From the NCBI RefSeq assembly GCF_900155425.1, contig NZ_LT700191.1, positions 1,201,198-1,265,197 of the forward strand: a stretch of 64,000 nt of DNA, in the 5' to 3' direction. Below the pieces are notes generated by a model. The model made no database searches. It saw only the letters and a program-made list of their open reading frames with translations, and was not told where the DNA came from. Positions 26,453-34,081 of this stretch are shown here, in pieces. The stretch is from Parabacteroides massiliensis. GTDB taxonomy: Bacteria > Bacteroidota > Bacteroidia > Bacteroidales > Tannerellaceae. The stretch's first letter is position 1. Each line of letters opens with the position of its first letter. A program made the translations under genes and the position numbers.

Positions 26453-29398
26453 TCAAACAAGCTCCCTCCATTCCTCGTCGGTCAGTTGTTGCAGTGGGTC
26501 GTTTTCTGTGATAAAGCGGTCCGATAGGTCGCTTTTCCGTTCTTGTAGGCGGCGGATTTTTTCTTCGATCGTGCCGGAGGTGATGAAACGGAAGACAAAT
26601 ACTTGTTTCTGTTGTCCGATACGATGCGCACGGCTCTCTGCCTGCATTTCGGCTGCCGGATTCCACCACGGGTCCAGGATAAAGACATAGTCGGCGTCAG
26701 TCAGGTTAAGCCCGACTCCACCGGCTTTCAGAGAGATGAAAAAGGCGGAGATATCCTTGTTATGGGAAAAACGGGCAATCTCGCCTTCGCGGTCTGCCGT
26801 ACTTCCGGTCAGCAACGCATATTTCCAACCGCGCGCCTCAAATTCGGCGGCAAAAAGTTTCAGATGGGTGACAAAGGATGAGAATATCAACACCTTATGT
26901 CCCTCGCTCAACAGAGTTTCATACGCTTCCAACACTTGGTCCATCTTTCCGGAACTTCCCGTATATTCCGGAAAAATCATACCGGGATGATTGGCAAGTT
27001 GCCGAAGACGGGTGATGCCGTTGAGGGCGATAATTTTGTTCCTATGCCATTCTTCAAGCAAAGAGTTACGCAACGTGTTTTTCTCTTTCGTATAAACATC
27101 CTGTTGCTCTTCCGACATTCCGCAATAAACCACCTCTTCCATCAACGGTGGCAATTCGGGTGCGACCTGCATTTTGGTACGGCGAAGAAAAAACGGACGG
27201 ATCATTTGCTGCAACTGCTGCCGGGCGCGGTCGTTGCCTTCTTTTACAATCGGATGAATGAAACGGTTCCTGAAATCCGCCAGCGATCCCAGCAGACCGG
27301 GGTTGATGAAGTTAAACTGGGCCCATAAGTCTTTCAACGAGTTTTCAATCGGAGTCCCGGTCAATACCAACCGGTTGTCACTCTTAAGACGCATAACGGC
27401 ATGATAAGAGACCGAATCGGGATTTTTGATGTTTTGGCTTTCATCCAATATCACATATTTAAAGGCATAGTTTTCCAGCAATTCAATATCCCGGCGCAGC
27501 AGTCCGTAGGTCGTCAATACTACCGGATAACGGTCGAATTTCTTCCACGGCTGACGGCTTCGTTGATCTCCTGCATAATCATATACCCGTAAAGAACTGA
27601 ACCGCTGTATCTCCCTTTTCCAATTAGGAAGCAAGGAAGCCGGAACGACAATAAGAGAGGCTTGTATTTTATCCGGTTGTGCAATGATTCGCATTGGAGA
27701 AACAGAATCATCCTCTTCTTCTCCGCCAAAGAGAGAAAACTGCCCGAACCCATCGACCGGACAAGACGCCGGAGACATCGGTTCCTGCGGGCGGGTAGCC
27801 TTTGGGGCGGACGGATCATACAGGTATTGCAACAACGTAATGGTCTGCAAAGTCTTTCCCAATCCCATATCGTCCGCCAGACAGCCCCCGAAGCCGTTGG
27901 TGGCCAGATGTGCCATCCATGTAAAACCTTCCCGCTGATAGGGACGGAGGGTTACACGTATCCGGGGAGGAACCGGGATCTCTTCTTTTTCCACATACTC
28001 TCTTGAAGCGGCCGGAACAGCATCGCCTCTCAATCCGTCGACTAGCCCCAAATGCATCTTGCGCACACGCAACTTCCCCTCCTGTTCACGGCCAAAGCTA
28101 AAAAGGGCACTGTATTTTTCAAACCATTCTTCCGGCAGCAAAGCCACCTTCCCGTCAGACAGTTTGAACAATCGGTCTTCTTCCAAAATATGCTTCCGGA
28201 AAAGGATAAACGGGAATACATACTCTCCGATCCGGACGGTTATACGAATTTCGAACCAGTCCGGCGTATCCTCTATGTCTTGTTCCAAAAGAATATCGCC
28301 CATAAAATAGGTCGTACCGGAGTTGTCACCGGCATTCAACGTAAAATGTTTTTCCAACTCTTCTTTATGATCATGAAGCCATTCAACCAGTTCATATTCC
28401 AATACACAACCGGCACGTGAAAACTGCGTGTCTCCCACTTGCACAAAACCATAACCGCCCAATAAATCCATGTACTCCTGCTCCTTCTCCGGATTTCGTT
28501 TGAAATAGCGGATCGCCGGTTTTCCTGCCTCACCGTCCTCCAAACGCGGATAGCAACGTTGCATCGCCTGTCCGGGAGAGAAACAGACATCGCCATAATA
28601 AAAACGCAACTGCAAAACCGGACAGTCCAATACAGAAGGCGTAACCGACAGTTCCGCCACGCAGGGCCGGGATTCCAAAATCATGTCAAAGCCCGAAGCG
28701 CTGACCGGATAGCGAACCATCATCGGCAAAACGATCTTCTCCAAATACCGGCGAGCTTCGGAAGCGGGAACTTCCACAAATGTCTTTTCCAGAAAAGGAT
28801 TCAGCCTCGGCATTTCGATCCGCTTGAATACGAGCAGATCGTGTCCCAAGACCAATATGGCGGGCCGCACGCATAACACAAACACCGGTTTCTTCTTTTG
28901 CAACGAGATCGGATGTCCCTCCGATTCGCAATCCACCGCATAGCGAAAGACTTGTTCCGTCAGTTCGAACCTGAACGAGGCCTCGGCCAAAGAGGTGGAA
29001 ATAGAAACCCGGTGATGCTCGTATAGGAGTTTAGTGGCAGTTTCCCGAATATACAAAGGAATGGATGAAACCTGGAGCAGCTCGACAATCTCCCGTTGCT
29101 TCCGGTCGATGTAGTTCCGTACCGGTTCTCTCCGGGCAGGATCGGAAAGCTTCGACAGAAACGCATTTACGGTCCGCTCCTTCGAATAGACTTTCATCAG
29201 ATTCTTTTCGGTACAACACTGGGACAAGGCAATGATTTTTTCCCCGACAGCAGACAACCGGCTTTCTTCTATAAAGGCAGCTTTCTCCTCCGCCTCAAGC
29301 ACACCGGGCGAAACTTCTTTTGCCAGGTACGGGATCAGTAGCGAACCGAGAACGGGATGATTATTAATCGTAACTATTAGTTGGCGGGCTTCAGACAT
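26453..29398 (-). CDS. SNF2-family DEAD/DEAH-box helicase
   Basis: DNA-dependent ATPase/translocase of 981 aa. The C-terminal half has all SNF2 motifs: DDMGLGKTLQTITLLQYL (Walker A, about residue 509), DESQNIKNP (Walker B, about 650), LTGTPIENSLKDLWAQFNF (motif III) and GGVGLNLTDADYVFILDPWWNPAAE ... RAHRIGQ split as motifs V and VI (about 910-930). The N-terminal 480 residues are not recognised, and no SWIM-type cysteine motif was seen. It has its own promoter and lies between the HTCS and a TPR/HTH regulator with no evident operon partner. Cellular role unknown; related proteins remodel stalled transcription or protein-DNA complexes. Confidence 0.92.
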   Translation of the reverse strand: MSEARQLIVTINNHPVLGSLLIPYLAKEVSPGVLEAEEKAAFIEESRLSAVGEKIIALSQCCTEKNLMKVYSKERTVNAFLSKLSDPARREPVRNYIDRKQREIVELLQVSSIPLYIRETATKLLYEHHRVSISTSLAEASFRFELTEQVFRYAVDCESEGHPISLQKKKPVFVLCVRPAILVLGHDLLVFKRIEMPRLNPFLEKTFVEVPASEARRYLEKIVLPMMVRYPVSASGFDMILESRPCVAELSVTPSVLDCPVLQLRFYYGDVCFSPGQAMQRCYPRLEDGEAGKPAIRYFKRNPEKEQEYMDLLGGYGFVQVGDTQFSRAGCVLEYELVEWLHDHKEELEKHFTLNAGDNSGTTYFMGDILLEQDIEDTPDWFEIRITVRIGEYVFPFILFRKHILEEDRLFKLSDGKVALLPEEWFEKYSALFSFGREQEGKLRVRKMHLGLVDGLRGDAVPAASREYVEKEEIPVPPRIRVTLRPYQREGFTWMAHLATNGFGGCLADDMGLGKTLQTITLLQYLYDPSAPKATRPQEPMSPASCPVDGFGQFSLFGGEEEDDSVSPMRIIAQPDKIQASLIVVPASLLPNWKREIQRFSSLRVYDYAGDQRSRQPWKKFDRYPVVLTTYGLLRRDIELLENYAFKYVILDESQNIKNPDSVSYHAVMRLKSDNRLVLTGTPIENSLKDLWAQFNFINPGLLGSLADFRNRFIHPIVKEGNDRARQQLQQMIRPFFLRRTKMQVAPELPPLMEEVVYCGMSEEQQDVYTKEKNTLRNSLLEEWHRNKIIALNGITRLRQLANHPGMIFPEYTGSSGKMDQVLEAYETLLSEGHKVLIFSSFVTHLKLFAAEFEARGWKYALLTGSTADREGEIARFSHNKDISAFFISLKAGGVGLNLTDADYVFILDPWWNPAAEMQAESRAHRIGQQKQVFVFRFITSGTIEEKIRRLQERKSDLSDRFITENDPLQQLTDEEWRELV

Positions 29399-29417
29399 AT
29401 CTTTTCTTTCAATCTTA

Positions 29418-29425
29418 CAAAGATA
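29418..29425 (-). promoter_or_regulatory. Promoter of the SNF2 helicase, TATCTTTG
   Basis: Minus-strand TATCTTTG, 20 bases before the ATG at 29398; a TTGG lies about 21 bases further upstream. Confidence 0.7.
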
Positions 29426-29526
29426 GTGGGCTTTTGTCGATCCGCCAAGACCATTCGGGATTTTCTGCCATACTCATTTCCCCCTTATTGTCATATTCTC
29501 CAAAAAGCCATTGGTTCAAATCGAAA

Positions 29527-29590
29527 CTACTACCGCATCTAATTCGATTTTCTACCCCATATAATCCAAATTTCCCTATAGGGTAATATT
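29527..29590. promoter_or_regulatory. Conserved 64-bp intergenic element, copy A
   Basis: Aligns without gaps to 59604-59667 with 47 of 64 positions identical. It contains CTACCGCAT and CTACCCCAT 22 bases apart in the same orientation and ends in GGGTAATATT. It lies between the divergent SNF2 and TPR/HTH genes, in the 349-base gap 29399-29747. The rest of that gap holds only the two promoters. Confidence 0.7.
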
Positions 29591-29711
29591 TTTTAAGAAA
29601 CAGACAATTTAGGTAAATACCTATTAATGAACAGATTTATCCAATATTGCCATTCCGGGTGTGTTATTGTCATTTTACTTTAATAATCAATAGATATTTC
29701 ATTTATTTGCA

Positions 29712-29719
29712 TATCTTTA
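29712..29719 (+). promoter_or_regulatory. Possible promoter of the second TPR/HTH regulator, TATCTTTA
   Basis: One mismatch from TAnnTTTG, 28 bases before the ATG at 29748. Confidence 0.45.
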
Positions 29720-29747
29720 TAGCGTAGAATAATATTACTACAGTTTT

Positions 29748-31439
29748 ATGCTTATGAAAAATACACTCTTGTTCACCTTCTTATTCTTTTCCTTTCTCTC
29801 TTGCAAAGAAAATCAAGCAGTTTCGGGACAAATGAACCGGGCGGAAACGTTGTTGGCTTCAAATCCGGACAGCGCATACGCCATATTGGAGAATATCGAA
29901 CTGCCGGACAAGCTGAGCGAACGGCTGTTCGCCCGTTGGTGCATGCTGTATTGCCAGGTGGCGGATAAACTGTATAAGGATATGCTTTACACCGAACAGC
30001 TCAACCGTGCTTTAGACTGGTACAAAAGCCACGGGACGGCAGAGCAACGGGCTTGGATCGGCCTCTACTTAGGACGTTCGTATGTGGAAGACAAACTTTT
30101 CATCCCGGCAACAAAGGCATATTCGGAAGCGTTGGATTTGGCAAAGGAAAAACATTCATATAATGTGGCAGGATATATTTGCAGTTATATGGCAGACTTG
30201 TACACTTACACCGGGCAACACTCCGAAGAACGGCGAAAGTATGAAGAGGCAGCCGATTTTTTCACAAAAGCAAATAATATGAGGAGTTATGCGTTCGCTC
30301 TGCGCGATATCGGCATAACGTGGGTATTCGACGATTCTTTGTCTCTTGCACTTGACCTGATGCTGCAAGCGGATTCGATCGTTACAGGGATGAATGATTC
30401 CATAGGAATAGCATCAATTGCAAACGGATTAGGAAATATTTATGACCACTTGGATCAAATAGACAAGGCAAAGTCCTGTTTTTTCAGAAGTCTGGCTTAT
30501 GACACGATAGATAACGCTCCTACTTATCTGTCTTTAAGTACACTGTTTTATAATTACGGTCAGTTAGATTCCGCTCGTTATTATGCAAAAATGGCGAATC
30601 GTCCGACCTACAATCCATACACACCATCCGACCATTTATACCTAAGTTACCTGATCGAAAAAGAAGTTGACAATATCTCAGAAGCATTCCAGTATCTTGA
30701 ACAATGTTACGAAGCAAAAGATAGTTTATACAACCAACAGAAACAAGTCGATATCATCGATGCTGAAAAACGGCATAATTCACTGACTGTCATTCGACAA
30801 AATCAAAAATTATACTCCATCATTCGCTCATTAATCGGATTTATCTTTATAGCCGGCTTAATCGGTGTTTCGTTTTATCTGTATAAAGACCGGAAAAGAT
30901 TAGACAAAATCAACAAGCAACAGTTACTGCTGGACGAAAAAGAGCTATTGTTATCTAAGCTGGAAAATGAAATCAAGCAGAAAGAGATATCTAAAATCAG
31001 AACAGATAGAGAAGAATACATACAAATCCGCAAAAAGTTGTTCCAAACCAAAAAAGAAGTTTTTCTACTGAAATATGAGAAATTACAACATTCAACCCAT
31101 TTTTTGAAACTGAAAGAGCACTTGAACAGCAAAGAAAAATATAGACAAATGCTTTCCGAACAAGACTGGGAGAACTTAAAAGAACAAATTGACTCTATAT
31201 GTCCGAACTGGCAGGCTGCCGTACAAGAGTGTGCACTCCTAAAAAAAACCGAAATAGAAACCTGCTATCTTAGTTTCCTGAATATCAGTATAAAATCAGA
31301 AGCCATACTTTTAGGGATCAATCCCGATTCAGCCAATAAGCGCAGGCTCAGAACTCGCCAAGCATTAAAACTGACCAATTCAAAAACGGGTATTTGTGAA
31401 TTTATTATGCAAAAAATATCGGAGAATACAGCGATTTAG
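29748..31439 (+). CDS. Membrane-anchored TPR/HTH transcriptional regulator (second copy)
   Basis: A 563-aa protein with the same plan as 12076-13953. It has a lipoprotein signal (MKNTLLFTFLFFSFLSCKE, lipobox LSC; ATG at 29754 would also fit), TPR-like helices with A-x-x-Y-x-x-A-L-x-L-A spacing to about residue 330, a transmembrane helix (IIRSLIGFIFIAGLIGVSFYL, about 360-380), a lysine/glutamate coiled coil about 385-460, and a C-terminal HTH-like region (ISIKSEAILLGINPDSANKRRLRTRQAL). It is followed on the same strand, after a separate promoter, by three genes for exported proteins, which it may regulate. Confidence 0.72.
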   Translation: MLMKNTLLFTFLFFSFLSCKENQAVSGQMNRAETLLASNPDSAYAILENIELPDKLSERLFARWCMLYCQVADKLYKDMLYTEQLNRALDWYKSHGTAEQRAWIGLYLGRSYVEDKLFIPATKAYSEALDLAKEKHSYNVAGYICSYMADLYTYTGQHSEERRKYEEAADFFTKANNMRSYAFALRDIGITWVFDDSLSLALDLMLQADSIVTGMNDSIGIASIANGLGNIYDHLDQIDKAKSCFFRSLAYDTIDNAPTYLSLSTLFYNYGQLDSARYYAKMANRPTYNPYTPSDHLYLSYLIEKEVDNISEAFQYLEQCYEAKDSLYNQQKQVDIIDAEKRHNSLTVIRQNQKLYSIIRSLIGFIFIAGLIGVSFYLYKDRKRLDKINKQQLLLDEKELLLSKLENEIKQKEISKIRTDREEYIQIRKKLFQTKKEVFLLKYEKLQHSTHFLKLKEHLNSKEKYRQMLSEQDWENLKEQIDSICPNWQAAVQECALLKKTEIETCYLSFLNISIKSEAILLGINPDSANKRRLRTRQALKLTNSKTGICEFIMQKISENTAI

Positions 31440-31531
31440 CCTTCATGTTCTAATCCTATATCTTACTGATAAATAACACTTTACAAACAATGTCCATATA
31501 AATCAGTCCTTATCCATATCTCTTCTGACCC

Positions 31532-31566
31532 TTTTTTGCCTTTTCCAAAACAAACCTGCACCTTTG
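31532..31566 (+). promoter_or_regulatory. Promoter of the exported-protein trio (TTTTTTG ... CACCTTTG)
   Basis: A TTTG ending at 31538, 20 bases of spacing, then CACCTTTG at 31559-31566 (one mismatch from TAnnTTTG). The start codon at 31591 follows 24 bases later. Confidence 0.65.
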
Positions 31567-31590
31567 TCGAAAATTCAAAAACAAAAAGAG

Positions 31591-31944
31591 ATGGATACAA
31601 TTAAGAAATTAGGAAGTCTGATGTTGATTCTGACAATTTCACTTCCTTGCTTTGCAAAAAAGAAAGTTGAATTCAAAGGGAATTTTAACAAACGGGTTAA
31701 AACATCCACTTCCGAACTCCCCATCCGCGGATGGCTTGAAGACAACAACAAAGACTTGTTGTTGGAATTCTCCACTAATTTAGGTACAGTTCAAGTGACC
31801 GTGACAAATTCAATGGGAGAAGTAGTGTATAACCAATCTGTAGTGACGAAACCTTCGGTTGGCATTTCTTTGGATGAGGAAATAAAAGAAGGTTCTACAG
31901 TCTCCATTACAGATGGGAAAAATTTAGTTTATGGTGAAATCTAA
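31591..31944 (+). CDS. DUF3244-like small exported protein
   Basis: A 117-aa protein starting MDTIKKLGSLMLILTISLPCFAKK, a clear signal peptide. The mature part is a single small beta-sandwich: LPIRGWLEDNNKDLLLEFSTNLGTVQVTVTNSMGEVVYNQSVV is typical of DUF3244 proteins of Bacteroidales. I preferred the ATG at 31591 over 31564 because the promoter's -7 element covers 31559-31566. It is the first of three exported-protein genes. Function unknown; such folds often serve as accessory or adhesion modules. Confidence 0.72.
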   Translation: MDTIKKLGSLMLILTISLPCFAKKKVEFKGNFNKRVKTSTSELPIRGWLEDNNKDLLLEFSTNLGTVQVTVTNSMGEVVYNQSVVTKPSVGISLDEEIKEGSTVSITDGKNLVYGEI

Positions 31945-31962
31945 TTTAAAAACAATATTGCA

Positions 31963-32964
31963 ATGAAAAAAATTTTATTTAGTGCAGCAGTATGTTCGTT
32001 ATTTATGATCTCGTGTAACAATGAGATGGAAAGTGATCTTTCTAATGTAGAAGGTAAGATAACAACAAAAGCATTTGTAGATGATGCGGACTTTCAAATC
32101 GTGAATTATAATGGAGAAGATTGTCTAAAGTTTAAGAATGATTCCGTTTATAAAGAAACAGTTGCCAAATTGACCGAAATGTCAAATGAAGAAATAAACG
32201 CTTTTTTTTCCGGATTCAATTTTATCAGTCAACAAAAACTAATGGAAGATGCTGATAAAGAACAAGAAGCAATTGTTGATGCATACGAAAAAGATCCGAG
32301 TCAACCTTGGCCTTATCAGCAAATAACAGAATTCAAACATAAATATGAAGATGTATTTATGTTCAATCCTTATGATTCAACAGATTTCATACCTAATTAT
32401 AGAGCATCTATGTATAGATATCTTATCAATAGACAAGGACTATTTTTTATAGGTGATAGTGTTGTAAACGTTCCACAATATACATCTGAATATATTTTTG
32501 GATCACCAATAATGGCTTTAGGTTCCAATAAAAGTACAGACTATAATAGTATAAATAAAGCCGAAATAAAATATCAAATCCCGAATGGAGATTATGTAAA
32601 GGCTCGAGTTTTAATCGAATTCGTAGGGGTAAACTATGATAATCTTCATCGAGAATCCAAAGTTTTTGGTTTTGAACTTCTTAGCCAAAAAAGGAAAGTT
32701 TTATGGAAAAAGCATCATGCAGACCTTTATTTAACCTATCGTTTAGAAGGCCGGCGATATATTGCACCAACTCCCGTTACTTTTTCTGCAAACAATGTAA
32801 AATTTGCTGTATATGGAAAAATTGATGCGAAAAATCATCCTGTTGGTGATGTATCTCAAAATAGTAATGGTAGTCCTCGTTATGGATTGGAAGGTACTCT
32901 TGAAGTCGGAACAAATGAGATTCCTTTTAAAGGGTATACAACAGTTTCTCTTCGAGAAGGGTAA
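31963..32964 (+). CDS. Exported lipoprotein, possibly DUF4848 family
   Basis: A 333-aa lipoprotein (MKKILFSAAVCSLFMISCNNEME, lipobox ISC). The early segment ITTKAFVDDADFQIVNYNGEDCLKFKNDSVYKETVAKLTEMSNEE resembles DUF4848 proteins, but I am not certain of the family. The coding region is visibly AT-rich compared with the window. It lies 18 bases after the DUF3244-like gene and 30 bases before a beta-barrel gene, so the three are probably cotranscribed. No catalytic motif seen. Confidence 0.6.
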   Translation: MKKILFSAAVCSLFMISCNNEMESDLSNVEGKITTKAFVDDADFQIVNYNGEDCLKFKNDSVYKETVAKLTEMSNEEINAFFSGFNFISQQKLMEDADKEQEAIVDAYEKDPSQPWPYQQITEFKHKYEDVFMFNPYDSTDFIPNYRASMYRYLINRQGLFFIGDSVVNVPQYTSEYIFGSPIMALGSNKSTDYNSINKAEIKYQIPNGDYVKARVLIEFVGVNYDNLHRESKVFGFELLSQKRKVLWKKHHADLYLTYRLEGRRYIAPTPVTFSANNVKFAVYGKIDAKNHPVGDVSQNSNGSPRYGLEGTLEVGTNEIPFKGYTTVSLREG

Positions 32965-32994
32965 CTCAAATTTTATTACCAAATGGAATTTATA

Positions 32995-33624
32995 ATGAGA
33001 AATATCCTTTATATCTTATTATTCCTTTCAACCACCGTGTTCGCTCAAACCGAGCACGGTCTGTTGATCGGTGGCGGTGTCGGATTTCCGATGCACGATG
33101 GCGCAGTGTATATGACAACTCCTCATTATGGATATAATAATGATGTGAAAGCGAATGGAATGCTTGGCTATCGATTCCGTTTCTTAGCAAATCAAATGTA
33201 TTTTCTCGACTTGGATGCAACAGTCGGTTTTCAATGGATGCAAGTTTACAAATACAAAGCACTTCTTCTTGGGGATATTGATAAAATACCGGAAGGAGAC
33301 TATGTCATCCCACCCGGAGAAAGTTTTACTGATTTCATCATGCCGATCTCCGTTGCCGCCAGTTGGAACTATCGCCTCACCGATAAATTCCATTTCGGAT
33401 TAGGCGTAACTCCGACATTATATGTACAACCACAAGTCGTATTCGACCTTTCCGTAATGGCTAAAGTCGGCTACCGGTTGAGTAAACATTGCGAATTAGG
33501 ACTGTCCTATCAATATGGTTGCCTAAACACGCTGAAGCACTTCAACGATGGTCCGGCACTCGGACGCCGGGGGCATTTGTCCGATTTGATGTTATCGGTG
33601 TACATTCCGTTTGTTACCAAATAA
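32995..33624 (+). CDS. Small outer-membrane beta-barrel protein
   Basis: A 209-aa protein beginning MRNILYILLFLSTTVFAQTEHG (signal peptide with cleavage after FAQ). The mature part has alternating polar/hydrophobic strands and glycine turns (GLLIGGGVGFPMHDG, GMLGYRFRFLAN, FGLGVTPTLYVQPQVV, LGLSYQYGCLNTL) and ends in SVYIPFVTK, as in OmpW/porin-like small barrels. The ATG at 32995 was preferred to 32983 because the signal peptide begins there. Third gene of the exported trio; a strong hairpin follows. Confidence 0.7.
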   Translation: MRNILYILLFLSTTVFAQTEHGLLIGGGVGFPMHDGAVYMTTPHYGYNNDVKANGMLGYRFRFLANQMYFLDLDATVGFQWMQVYKYKALLLGDIDKIPEGDYVIPPGESFTDFIMPISVAASWNYRLTDKFHFGLGVTPTLYVQPQVVFDLSVMAKVGYRLSKHCELGLSYQYGCLNTLKHFNDGPALGRRGHLSDLMLSVYIPFVTK

Positions 33625-33663
33625 AAGACAACAATAATCCACCCTTTTTCCCATGTCAGCAGA

Positions 33664-33711
33664 AAAAGCCTTCCTTTCCGTTTCGTCTTTTTGAAACGGG
33701 AAAGGGCTTTT
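33664..33711 (+). terminator. Hairpin terminator after the beta-barrel gene
   Basis: AAAAAGCC..CCTTTCCGTTTC pairs with GAAACGGGAAAGG.GGCTTTTT around the loop GTCTTTTT, with T5 at its end. The A run on the left makes it potentially bidirectional. Confidence 0.8.
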
Positions 33712-33989
33712 TCTCCGACACTCACCTATTCCATGAAGGAAAAATTTAAACCAAGATATCGATTACAATATTAAAATTAGGACTCTTATCACTGAGTTAT
33801 ACCATTCCCTTATTTCATTTTTAGCTTAAAAAGTGAAATAAGACTATCAACAAGATACGAATCCGATCCGCAGATGTCGGTTTGTCGTCATCCGAATGTC
33901 GGCAATTTATCAGATTTCAGACTGTCATTCAACGGATTCTTTTAATATATTTCTAATCTCTTCCACACAATTTATGGCGTATCAAGGCG
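33712..33989. other. Non-coding stretch with no recognised element
   Basis: Between the terminator and the promoter of the DUF2723 gene I see no gene, tRNA or strong hairpin; only a loose repetition of GATGTCGG/GAATGTCGG near 33874-33902. Confidence 0.5.
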
Positions 33990-34018
33990 TTGGTATTAAA
34001 CGTAAATGCTTACCTTTG
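33990..34018 (+). promoter_or_regulatory. Promoter of the DUF2723 gene (TTGG ... TACCTTTG)
   Basis: TACCTTTG at 34011-34018 with TTGG at 33990-33993; 63 bases of leader before the ATG at 34082. Confidence 0.7.
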
Positions 34019-34081
34019 CGGCCAACTGTCCGTCTGAGGATACAAATTCGAGATAATTAATTATTACACTTTATACAAAGT

